IMG/VR virus record: IMGVR_UViG_3300044680_000280
Coordinates: 124,001-188,000 of that record
DNA from: a virus
DNA: 64,000 nucleotides
Direction: 5' to 3' (one strand)
Below the pieces are notes generated by a model. That model was not told the DNA's origin. It ran no database searches and saw only the letters and a list, made by a program, of their open reading frames with translations. Below, in pieces: positions 16,644 to 24,709 of the stretch; position 1 is the first letter of the stretch, and each line of letters begins with the position of its first letter. The position numbers and the translations under genes are program-made.

Positions 16644-16868
16644 TCACCTCTTGTACGGACGAAGTACAACCACTTCCTCACCTGTTGGTGTTTTCCCTGG
16701 GAGTAGCTCAGCGGGTAAGTCCTTTCGAATACTCGACCTAGCCGAATACGAGGCTCCTGCCAAACCGCCGGTTCGGGCATCCGAAGTAAGGATGGCGGAA
16801 ACGCGATGTTCCATCTTGTTGTCCTTCCTCCCAGAATTCGTTTGTCTCACACCCTCACTGGAAGACAT
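16644..16868 (-). CDS. Small basic hypothetical protein
   Basis: 74 aa, basic, no recognised family. It fits exactly between its neighbours (4 bp and 9 bp gaps), which supports it being real. The start could also be the internal Met19. The C-terminus EEVVVLRPYKR is strand-like. Confidence 0.4.
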   Translation of the reverse strand: MSSSEGVRQTNSGRKDNKMEHRVSAILTSDARTGGLAGASYSARSSIRKDLPAELLPGKTPTGEEVVVLRPYKR

Positions 16869-16877
16869 TATCGGAAT

Positions 16878-17270
16878 TTATGCTTCTGTGACGCTGAGTG
16901 CACTCGCAGCGAAGGACATCGTATCGCCGATTCCGATGGTCTTGGCGGTCGTGAGGTTACCGAAGTACAGGATGTTGCCGCTCGTCGAAGCGTCGAGAAT
17001 GGCAACGGCAACGACTGAACCGACCGCCGTTGCGGCGCCGGAACCGAAGAAGCTCAGAACACCGGTGTTCGAGGTCGAACCGCCCGAAGGAGTGCTGAAG
17101 GTTGCCGCCTGGCGGGAGTAGTTCGCATCCGAAACTTCTGTGCCGCTCGTAGATGGCGTAGGGGCTGTCGTGTAGAGCGCCACGTAGACCGTCGTAGGAG
17201 AGGTGTACGAAACGTCCGTAAGGACGGCGGCGAGGACCTTATCGTCGAGGTAAATGGATTTGGCAGCCAT
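16878..17270 (-). CDS. Small tail-associated protein, paralogue B
   Basis: 130 aa. It shares the full pattern of 15807-16190: LAAVLTDVSYTSPTTVYVAL, TPSTSGTEVSDANYSRQA, then a G-N-I-L-Y-F-G-N-L strand and a final ALSVTEA matching QLQITEA. Two diverged copies this close suggest local duplication, with the 74-aa and Ig-like genes lying between them. Confidence 0.65.
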   Translation of the reverse strand: MAAKSIYLDDKVLAAVLTDVSYTSPTTVYVALYTTAPTPSTSGTEVSDANYSRQAATFSTPSGGSTSNTGVLSFFGSGAATAVGSVVAVAILDASTSGNILYFGNLTTAKTIGIGDTMSFAASALSVTEA

Positions 17271-17333
17271 GAGGGGATCGCTCCTTCTGAGTCGTCTGAA
17301 TCTTGTGGGTGATAAAAGGAAACGTGATTGGAA

Positions 17334-17582
17334 TCACCCCATGTGGACCAAGGATTTGAGACTTTTGACCGCGTGCGAGTAGGGCTGCGCCGCGACCTTG
17401 CCGGTATTGTTGAACCAGGCTGCCTTCAACCCTTCGATGTCACCCACCGAAGTGTCGAACACGAAATGAACACGGTTCCCCTCACGCTCTGTACGCTTCA
17501 TTTCTAGCCCAGCTACCTGAAGGTAACTGGCCATGTACAAATCGGGTGTCCGGAACTCGTTTACGTCACTTGCTTTTTTCAT
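17334..17582 (-). CDS. DUF5659-like small protein
   Basis: 82 aa. The opening FRTPDLYMASYLQVAGLEM and a central RVHFVFDTSVGD match the DUF5659-type pattern (F-x-T-x-D-L-Y-x-A-x-F-L) seen in many phage operons. Function unknown. Confidence 0.5.
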   Translation of the reverse strand: MKKASDVNEFRTPDLYMASYLQVAGLEMKRTEREGNRVHFVFDTSVGDIEGLKAAWFNNTGKVAAQPYSHAVKSLKSLVHMG

Positions 17583-17608
17583 GACCGTTCGTCCTCATCT
17601 CTATCTGA

Positions 17609-17635
17609 GATCCACCCCCATTCCGAGGGTGGATC
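17609..17635. terminator. Hairpin downstream of the 462-aa structural gene
   Basis: A 9-bp perfect stem: GATCCACCC (17609-17617) with GGGTGGATC (17627-17635). It lies about 30 bp beyond the stop of the minus-strand gene 17664-19052. There is no clear U tract on the minus strand; a short TTT follows on the plus strand. It may be a processing or pausing site, or a weak terminator. Confidence 0.4.
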
Positions 17636-17663
17636 TTTGGGTTGTGATTGGTATTCCTGAATA

Positions 17664-19052
17664 TCAGGTAACCGTGAATGCAACCGGGAAATTGACCCAG
17701 TCGATCGAACCGTTGTTCGCCTCAGGAAGGAATCCATTCGGATTACCCACTGTCACGCTCGAAGACGAGATGTACGACAGAACACGGAAGGTACCGTTGT
17801 TCGACGGGCTATTGCAGTTCGAGAACCGAATGAACGAGCCGACCGAAGCTGCTGACATACCCGTCAGACCCGTGATGGTGGAAACACCAAGAACTGCGGA
17901 AGAGATGGTCGCCGAGCTACCAGAAATGCAATTGACGGTAGACTCGAACTTGACCTCAACAGTATTCCCAGCGACACCAAACCCATTCAGAATCGAGGCA
18001 GGGATGACGATCGAGGTCGAAGAAACCGACCCAGTCGTACCGCCAGAAACCGTGTTCACAATGAGCTCTTGGTTGACCTTGACCGTAGCGCCCGTCGTGG
18101 GGTTCGTAACGAGAACCGCGGTGGAACTGAAGTACTCGGAATTACCGAGACCAACACCAGTGATGGTGATGTCCCCCGTATTTGGGCTGTTGTGAACCGC
18201 GCCCGTGATGCTCGGAAGAGGATAGGTGAAGAGAGTCGTACCGTCGTTTTCGACGACCGTGATGGCCGGTCCGTACGCTGGAAGCGGAACGAGACGGGGA
18301 TCGGGGTTGAAATTCGGCAACAGGTAACCAGCAAGATTTCCAACCTGGAAACTCTTGAGGGCTACGTCCGACTCAACAAACTCGGGAGCGATAACATTGG
18401 CAACGGACGCGACGCTTGGCGAAGCACCAAGAGTCGAGAGTAGGTTTGCCGCCGAAACGTTCAACGGGCCGCCAACGGGCAGAAGAGCCGTGATGATGGT
18501 CGACGCAGTCGGCATCGTAAAACTCGCGCCCCCGGATACCAGGTGGGCTGGGGTGTTGAATGTCGAACCGTCGCCAGTCGTGTCGTAGGCGATGTACGCT
18601 CCGACACCGACAGCCGTCGACTGAAGAACGAACAGGGTACCAGTTGCCGTGTCCGTGGTGGCCGTTGCCGCGACGCCAGCACCCGTGAGAGCCGTGTTCG
18701 CCGCCGCAAGCAGGGTGGTCATGCTCGCGTAGGTGGCCGCCGGAATGGTGACCGCCGTGAAAGAACCGCCCGAGGATGTCTTCACGCGAAGGACATTGTT
18801 CGAGCCCGTGAGGGTCAGAGGGAACGTGACCGCCGAGCTACCCTCGACGCCTGACATGACCCCGCCCAATCCGTTCGACAGACCGTCATTGCTGAGTCCA
18901 GCAAGAAAGTTTGTCAAAGCCGTGGGGCTCGGGTATTCGAGGTACTGCGTCTGACCCGGAGGATCGACCGAAAAGTTGATTTGGGAGGTAGGCTCCAGGT
19001 CCGCCAGAAAGATCGGTCCCGGAAGGTCTCCTCGAATAACTCCTACGCGCAT
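17664..19052 (-). CDS. Virion structural protein (tail), beta-module rich
   Basis: 462 aa, poor in charge, rich in Ser/Thr/Val/Gly. The N-terminus (MRVGVIRGDLPGPIFLADLE) is followed by repeated all-beta segments. The C-terminal SNNGTFRVLSYISSSSVTVG and GSIDWVNFPVA are closely related to segments of the 949-aa protein at 31578-34427. It is probably a tail-tube or tail-tip associated protein built from the phage's shared beta modules. Confidence 0.6.
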   Translation of the reverse strand: MRVGVIRGDLPGPIFLADLEPTSQINFSVDPPGQTQYLEYPSPTALTNFLAGLSNDGLSNGLGGVMSGVEGSSAVTFPLTLTGSNNVLRVKTSSGGSFTAVTIPAATYASMTTLLAAANTALTGAGVAATATTDTATGTLFVLQSTAVGVGAYIAYDTTGDGSTFNTPAHLVSGGASFTMPTASTIITALLPVGGPLNVSAANLLSTLGASPSVASVANVIAPEFVESDVALKSFQVGNLAGYLLPNFNPDPRLVPLPAYGPAITVVENDGTTLFTYPLPSITGAVHNSPNTGDITITGVGLGNSEYFSSTAVLVTNPTTGATVKVNQELIVNTVSGGTTGSVSSTSIVIPASILNGFGVAGNTVEVKFESTVNCISGSSATISSAVLGVSTITGLTGMSAASVGSFIRFSNCNSPSNNGTFRVLSYISSSSVTVGNPNGFLPEANNGSIDWVNFPVAFTVT

Positions 19053-19471
19053 GATGTCAGACTCCCTTTTCGTAACGGTGGTTGGTCAAGTCTCGGCGTG
19101 CCGAGCAGTGTTTGATCGGCAAGACGACCCCGTAGGAGGTCGAATTTGAGGAGTCTGAGGACGGCTCCGTAATCCGAGTAAAAGTGCGAAATGGCTTGAA
19201 GGAACTTGAGTTGGTCGGCCTTCCAAGAAAAAAGGGCCGCTCGGATGTGGACTCGCATCCCCCTGAGGTATTTGATGTACAGGTCGCGCCGGTCAAGAGT
19301 TTCAAACTCACCCTCAGCCTCCGAGAGGCGTTCGAATCGGCCCTCGATGTCCTTAATGAGAGCCCGCACTTGGCTCCCCATGAGGAGATTCTGAGGCCGC
19401 CAACGATTCTCGATCTGCTGAAAGGCGTCGCCTTCCCGCTCGATGAGCCGTCGGAGGAGGATGTAGTCCAC
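19043..19471 (-). CDS. Helical virion-operon protein, unknown
   Basis: 142 aa, mostly alpha-helical and charged (RRLIEREGDAFQQIENRW; VRALIKDIEGRFERLSEAEG). GTG start at 19471. It overlaps the 462-aa gene by 10 bp. No family recognised. A structural connector or assembly factor would fit the context. Confidence 0.5.
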   Translation of the reverse strand: MDYILLRRLIEREGDAFQQIENRWRPQNLLMGSQVRALIKDIEGRFERLSEAEGEFETLDRRDLYIKYLRGMRVHIRAALFSWKADQLKFLQAISHFYSDYGAVLRLLKFDLLRGRLADQTLLGTPRLDQPPLRKGSLTSCA

Positions 19472-19478
19472 GTGTTCA

Positions 19479-20093
19479 TCAGGCCAGGGTGAAGGTGTTG
19501 GAGTTTTGCTCGTTGGCGTTGACAGTGACCGTATTTCCAGCCGACGGAGCCGTACTGAAAGCCGAAAGCGGAATCGTGATGCTCGTGGCCGAAACCGTAC
19601 CCGTGGCGGCGAGGATCTGAGCCTGCGTCCACACCGCAGGGGATGGAGCCGTTGCCGTACCCGCCGCGAAGGTGACTGTCGTCGTGTCGGGCGAAACCGA
19701 CGTCAGGGTCGTCCCCGTAACACTCGCATTGGAAGAGCTCGAGTGGCTTGCCGCCGTAACAACGGGGGCTGCGACTTGAGAAGCCGTCAGACTCGTGACC
19801 GTGACAAGCTCCGCCTTCTGGAGGTTGAAAATGCGACCCTCACCCGAGGACAGTAGAACCCTGGGAGTCTCGTCCAAGTCGATGTAGCCGGGAACCGAGG
19901 GGTATCCTTGGGTCGTTCGATTGAACGCGATGTAACAGGACTGTTTGGGGGCTTGGGCATACCCATCCCTCTTGTAGGCCTTGGGATCGCCTTGAGAGCC
20001 CAAACGGTATACGGTTTTGTTCGGGAGTCCGTCATCGATGTCGTCGACGAGGATACCACCAACGACTGTTTGGTTGTGTTGGACACGCAGCAT
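19479..20093 (-). CDS. Virion structural protein with Ser/Thr-rich beta tail
   Basis: 204 aa. Residues 1-100 are a compact N-terminal domain (GGILVDDIDDGLPNKTVYRL; YIAFNRTTQGYPSVPGYIDL). The C-terminal half is Ser/Thr/Ala-rich beta sequence like the modules of the fibre and sheath genes. Likely a tail-associated structural subunit. Confidence 0.5.
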   Translation of the reverse strand: MLRVQHNQTVVGGILVDDIDDGLPNKTVYRLGSQGDPKAYKRDGYAQAPKQSCYIAFNRTTQGYPSVPGYIDLDETPRVLLSSGEGRIFNLQKAELVTVTSLTASQVAAPVVTAASHSSSSNASVTGTTLTSVSPDTTTVTFAAGTATAPSPAVWTQAQILAATGTVSATSITIPLSAFSTAPSAGNTVTVNANEQNSNTFTLA

Positions 20094-20139
20094 GGTTTTG
20101 GGCTCCTAGAATTCGATTTTGAGGTCTGATAAGTAAAAG

Positions 20140-20694
20140 TTACAAGGAAGTTGACCCCAAAGGACGCTTCGCGTGGTCCACGGGAACGACATCTTTCGTC
20201 AAGAAGGCATAAAGGTCCTGCGGAGTGGTGTTCTTTGCGATAAGGGCGTCCGCACCGGGGTACTTGCTTACCTGAAGCACGAATACAATGGCTTCCGAGC
20301 AAAACATTGCCCGTTGCTCATGCAGTGGGTTCCGAATCTTGAACTTAAGCCATCGCCAGGTACGCTCTAGCCATCTTTCGTAGACGACAACGGCCTCCCC
20401 GAGGAGGCCGCCCACGTCATACGAACCCCCGAGCCACCCCATAGCCCGAATCACCCCATCTTCAACGGGGTACGGTAGAGTGACTAGCGACACAAGGTGA
20501 TTACCAACCGTATACCCCTCGTAAGGAATCAAGTGGTACCCCTGCAAAACCGCCTCAAGCACCCACTTTTGTTGACCGTAAAACGCTGTCCCGGGGTCCA
20601 AAAGGAGCCAACAGTGACTAATCGTGGATCCGGTAAACCATTGAATGATCTTGGAAAGCCAGGTGTTCGAATTTGAGAATCCTACGCTGATCAT
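20140..20694 (-). CDS. Permuted papain-fold (NlpC/P60-like) enzyme
   Basis: Using the ATG at 20694 (ATGA overlap with the upstream stop) the protein is 184 aa; the longer frame is not supported. His27 in STISHCWLLL comes before Cys132 in AMFCSEAIVFVL. This His-then-Cys order is the circularly permuted papain-like arrangement (YiiX/YaeF-like). WVLEAVLQGYH and SYDVGGLLGE also fit. Members cleave peptides, amides or lipid esters. A lysis or cell-wall role during entry or exit is plausible beside fibre genes, but the substrate is not visible. No signal peptide. Confidence 0.65.
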   Translation of the reverse strand: MISVGFSNSNTWLSKIIQWFTGSTISHCWLLLDPGTAFYGQQKWVLEAVLQGYHLIPYEGYTVGNHLVSLVTLPYPVEDGVIRAMGWLGGSYDVGGLLGEAVVVYERWLERTWRWLKFKIRNPLHEQRAMFCSEAIVFVLQVSKYPGADALIAKNTTPQDLYAFLTKDVVPVDHAKRPLGSTSL

Positions 20695-21836
20695 TCTGTC
20701 TCCACTATGCAGTAGAACGTTGCGGCCGCCGCCGTGCCCGTGAAGGGGACGTCGTGCTGGAGCTTGATTTTTACATACATTCCGCTTGCCGACTCGATGA
20801 CAAGAGCCGACTGATAGTTCCAGGAAAGGATGACGTGAGGAGTGTTCAATCCGCGCCAAGAAGAGCCGCCAAGAGCCGGATACGTGGGATAGGACAACTG
20901 GGCGTCGTTCTGGTAATCGTTCATCGTCTTGTAATTGAGACTGTTCCCCAACGGAATGACTGTTCCAGTGGGCACGGCCCCCGAGGTCACGAGTTCTGGG
21001 GCAAAAAAGTCTACTATACCGTAGAGCTGGAAGGTTGTGGTGTCCGTAATGCCGATGTCCGTTGTGAACTGGACCTCAGCGGAGTCAATGCTCAGGTTCG
21101 TCCCTGAGTTCGGTTTGATAATGAACGAGGAATCCACCATATAGTGGTATGTGACGGTAACGACATCGGTCGGCTGATTTGCCGCGAGAAAGTGGATGAT
21201 CCCGTTCTTGTAATCGATCGTGTAGTCCCCGCCCGTACCGTAATGCGGATCCTGTTCCGTCTTCTGGGTCCCATTCACGTAAACGCTGACTCGGTAGGAC
21301 TGATTATTGCTGTCGACTAGGTAGTCCTCCCCAGTCAGTTTACCGTGGTAACTGTCAATGAGAGTTTGCTTAGAGGTCGCATAGTTGAGGTGCGTACCAT
21401 CATCGGTTGCGGTTTCCGCCGTGATGAGAACTGAGCTACCGTACCAAGTTGTGGGATCCGTCCAATCGTGCGAATAAAGAGTGGCGCGAACAACGCTCGT
21501 TTTCTCAGAGGCCACTCGGATACGCCCGTCGGCCAACCTGGGAGCCACGGTCTGGTTAGAACTCGTATGGTAATTGGTTAAAAAGTCAGTTGTGTCAGTG
21601 TCGTTTTGAGCCTGGGAGTAATCAGAATCAAACTGGAAAGTAGGAGACACTGACGAGAACACCAAGAGGCATTTGTATGCGATGTCGTCGTCAAAAGCGA
21701 AGACACAGTAACTGTCAACTTGGGTGATGTATTGTACGGACAAGTTCTTAGCTGTGCAGATCGCCTTGAAGTCGGGCCACCGTAGGGTGACGACCGCCGA
21801 ACTGTTGAAATGGATTTGTTGCGCGTAGGTGGTCAT
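20691..21836 (-). CDS. Tail-fibre-island structural protein
   Basis: The ATG at 21836 overlaps the fibre stop (ATGA), giving 381 aa. The N-terminus (QIHFNSSAVVTLRWPDFK) is followed by a domain with several Tyr/Asp pairs. At residues about 180-270 is the recurring beta module: VSVYVNGTQKTEQDP, YTIDYKNGIIHF and TDVVTVTYHYMV. The final ~110 residues are all-beta. Probably a tail-tip, fibre-attachment or adhesin-accessory protein. Confidence 0.6.
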   Translation of the reverse strand: MTTYAQQIHFNSSAVVTLRWPDFKAICTAKNLSVQYITQVDSYCVFAFDDDIAYKCLLVFSSVSPTFQFDSDYSQAQNDTDTTDFLTNYHTSSNQTVAPRLADGRIRVASEKTSVVRATLYSHDWTDPTTWYGSSVLITAETATDDGTHLNYATSKQTLIDSYHGKLTGEDYLVDSNNQSYRVSVYVNGTQKTEQDPHYGTGGDYTIDYKNGIIHFLAANQPTDVVTVTYHYMVDSSFIIKPNSGTNLSIDSAEVQFTTDIGITDTTTFQLYGIVDFFAPELVTSGAVPTGTVIPLGNSLNYKTMNDYQNDAQLSYPTYPALGGSSWRGLNTPHVILSWNYQSALVIESASGMYVKIKLQHDVPFTGTAAAATFYCIVETE

Positions 21837-24685
21837 TCGAAGTACCCGTTGATGAATATGGTGCCACGAACGACCCCTGTAGTCGGACCATAGAGGTGTT
21901 TGACCAAGATGAGGAAGTACTTCCCAGGTTGTACAACGATGGGTGCGGTTAGAGTTTGGGTAATAGGTGATCCTGTAAAGATGGTGCCCACGGCGGAGCT
22001 CGCCGGTGCGGTAAAAATGCCCAAAACGTATCGTTGACCTGTAGCCGTACTCGGATTGTTGGAGTTGGCCACCATGAAGCTCCACTCCTCAATGTTGATC
22101 GTCGCCCCTAAAACCGTCGTGACGAACGGTTGGGGCATGTAAATTTCTGTCACATACAAGGTATAAGGTGACGGTACCTGATACCCGAATACCCCGTAAA
22201 GCGACTCAGACCCGCTCGTTGTCGCTATATCGAAGTCACCACCCAAGTACGCATAATTGACGCCGGTCGTGGTAGGAGCCGCAGAAGAGGGAGCAGTGGT
22301 GAAAACCTGAGAGGTCTGTAAGAACGTTGTTGGGTCAATGCCCGCTGAGCGTCCGGTTCCTGCTAATTGATGTGCCCACGGTTTGGACTCATCGATGTCA
22401 TAGCGCCAGGACTGAAAACCGGTGATCTTCGTTTCAGGAGCCGCACTCGCCGTACCAGTCGTATACACACGGGCAAAAGCAGGCAAGTGGGAGACTGCGG
22501 CCGCAACGTTTGGAGTGGCTAGGGTTATAGGAGCAAAGTAGTCCACAAGGGGAACGCCAGTCTCTGACTCAATGATAAATCGTGCGCCCCCGTCCTCGAC
22601 CCACACAAAAAACAGGTAGTAGGTAGTACCCACGAGGGTACCAAGAGAGGAGGAGACGGTCTCTGTCCCGTTGTTGGACGTAACCGCGAAAATAGTGCCT
22701 GACGAGTTAAAGCGAAAGAAGGCTCCGTTACTGACGACCGCAGTTGTGCCCGACGGAGCTCCGAAACCCAACTCACTGACAGAGTTGGTTCCTTGAGTGA
22801 CGAGTGCTTTGAACGAGCACCCGGTCGGAGCCTGGTTAAACAATGCAAATTGGCTGTTGCTTGTGATAATCGCATAGGTTGTCGTAGTCGTGATGGCACC
22901 ACTGTTCAGTGTGAGTAGACCACCACTCTGACCTATTGTCATCGTTCCAGTACTTTGAGTCCAAACCCACGTGTTGATGTTGCTTCCCTCAACGGGGTCG
23001 AAACCAACAAGCGTTTGGTACCCTGGAGTGAGGTGGCCTAAACGATTTGCTCTCGCTACCCTACCGACTCCCGAGGACTGACCAATAATGGGGACGCCTG
23101 TCTGGGCACCCGCTGTCATTGCCGTACGGTCGACAACAGATCCTAGATTACGTACCAACCCCGCCGAATCAATTCCGGATACAGGCACTGGGTTAGTCAA
23201 TGGGGTGTTGGCGACAGGAGTGGAACCCTGAACAGGAATAGGCTCCCCGTTGAAGTCCTGATCTATCTGAAGTCGATCGATATCCTCAAAAAAGGCGTAG
23301 TCAACTGAAAGAGTGGTGCTCGATGCGGCTGTCCCAGTATTTCCAATATCGGCGATAATGAAAAGTGGTGTGTACGGAGTGGGGAGGTGGATCGTATTGA
23401 TTGCCACCACGATCCCATCGATGGACAGGGTCGCCTGGTTAGCTGAAAGTCCAATGTTGTACGTGTGGTAAGTCGCCGTGGTTCCACCATTCGGCAGTGT
23501 AACCGTCGTGCTCTGGGTGTCAGTGACCGCACTAGTGTATGCTGTTGTGAAGGTAACCTGAGTATTGTTTGTACCGCTAAATCCAATGACGGCCTGCTGA
23601 TTTATAGAGGTGGGGTTGTCTACCAATCCAAGGTATGCCGATTGGTTCGCAATACGTTGAGACAATGAGGCGTAGAATTGAATGTTGAACGGGAGGTAGT
23701 CCGAAAGGCTCACAATGGATCCAGAAGACCCGCTCGTGGTACCCGTGGCAATACTCACAATCGAACTGGCCACTGTGATTGAGCCGGCCGAAGGAGTCGT
23801 AGTCTTCCAATTGCTGACGACACTCGTTGCGCCGCCCGTTGTACCCGTATAGTTGGTGTCGAGAATAAGCTGTGTTGCCGAAACAACATATGAGACCTGC
23901 GCGTAGAGGGTCTCAGAATCAGCAGACTTTTTGACGTACTGACCCATTTTGATCTGGGTCGTGAAAGAAGTCCCAGAGCCAGTAACCGTAGTCGAACCGT
24001 TCGTAAACGTGACGGTACCCGTTAGGGTTGTCGTAAGAGCCGTGCCCGTGAAGTCGTCCCGAAAACTGCCCTCATCGGTAATAACCGGACCTCGGGTCTC
24101 AAGATTCCCATAAGCGTCAATAGTTGGGGTGCCATTTCCCGAGATGTAAGATCCTGGATCTGGGTACGAACTTGATGCCTGCTGATCTATCTCGGTAATG
24201 TTCGCGTTACTGTTCGGGGAAATGGTGACCACGAGGGCGTCGTCCGTAGCCAGTGGAGCCACACCCGATGGCTTAACCGCAACTGGCCCGTTACCAGCAT
24301 TATCGAAAATACCGGTTGTCCCAGCAACCTTGTTGACGAGAGTCGCGTACACGCCGCCGAAGGACGGCGTCGTACCCGTAACCGTCCAGGTGATCTGGAA
24401 GCAGCTTCCTCTGGCCATGGCCAGAGATATGATCTGTGTGCCCACCGCCGTGATGGCCGTCCCCACGGCTGAGCTACTAATGGCGGTTGTAAAGTTCCCG
24501 GGGTCAACTTCCTGAATCGTAAACGTAATGGTAGGGGTCGTCCCTGAAACGGTGCCCGTAACATTGACGATAAGGACGACTTCTTTTGCCCCTACATCTT
24601 CGAATACGCCTGACGACCCCGACGCCGTAACCGTGGCGTTTGCCAGTACAACTTGTCTATAGTCGTCGATTACGACTTCCATCAA
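21833..24685 (-). CDS. Tail fibre paralogue 1 (950 aa)
   Basis: Residues ~1-125 are the shared fibre N-domain (VVLIVNVTGTVSGTTPTITF; ITWTVTGTTPSFGGVYATLV). A repeat-like segment near residues 225-300 (GTVTFTNGSTTVTG; LDTNYTGTTGGAT) resembles the tandem module of 31578-34427. A lectin-like/jelly-roll region spans about 560-780. The conserved C-domain (VFGYQVPSPYTLYV to GTIFINGYFE) occurs in all three fibres. Conserved ends with a variable middle is typical of receptor-binding fibres. Confidence 0.75.
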   Translation of the reverse strand: MMEVVIDDYRQVVLANATVTASGSSGVFEDVGAKEVVLIVNVTGTVSGTTPTITFTIQEVDPGNFTTAISSSAVGTAITAVGTQIISLAMARGSCFQITWTVTGTTPSFGGVYATLVNKVAGTTGIFDNAGNGPVAVKPSGVAPLATDDALVVTISPNSNANITEIDQQASSSYPDPGSYISGNGTPTIDAYGNLETRGPVITDEGSFRDDFTGTALTTTLTGTVTFTNGSTTVTGSGTSFTTQIKMGQYVKKSADSETLYAQVSYVVSATQLILDTNYTGTTGGATSVVSNWKTTTPSAGSITVASSIVSIATGTTSGSSGSIVSLSDYLPFNIQFYASLSQRIANQSAYLGLVDNPTSINQQAVIGFSGTNNTQVTFTTAYTSAVTDTQSTTVTLPNGGTTATYHTYNIGLSANQATLSIDGIVVAINTIHLPTPYTPLFIIADIGNTGTAASSTTLSVDYAFFEDIDRLQIDQDFNGEPIPVQGSTPVANTPLTNPVPVSGIDSAGLVRNLGSVVDRTAMTAGAQTGVPIIGQSSGVGRVARANRLGHLTPGYQTLVGFDPVEGSNINTWVWTQSTGTMTIGQSGGLLTLNSGAITTTTTYAIITSNSQFALFNQAPTGCSFKALVTQGTNSVSELGFGAPSGTTAVVSNGAFFRFNSSGTIFAVTSNNGTETVSSSLGTLVGTTYYLFFVWVEDGGARFIIESETGVPLVDYFAPITLATPNVAAAVSHLPAFARVYTTGTASAAPETKITGFQSWRYDIDESKPWAHQLAGTGRSAGIDPTTFLQTSQVFTTAPSSAAPTTTGVNYAYLGGDFDIATTSGSESLYGVFGYQVPSPYTLYVTEIYMPQPFVTTVLGATINIEEWSFMVANSNNPSTATGQRYVLGIFTAPASSAVGTIFTGSPITQTLTAPIVVQPGKYFLILVKHLYGPTTGVVRGTIFINGYFE

Positions 24686-24709
24686 CCTCAGACAACTATA
24701 GAAAGAAGG

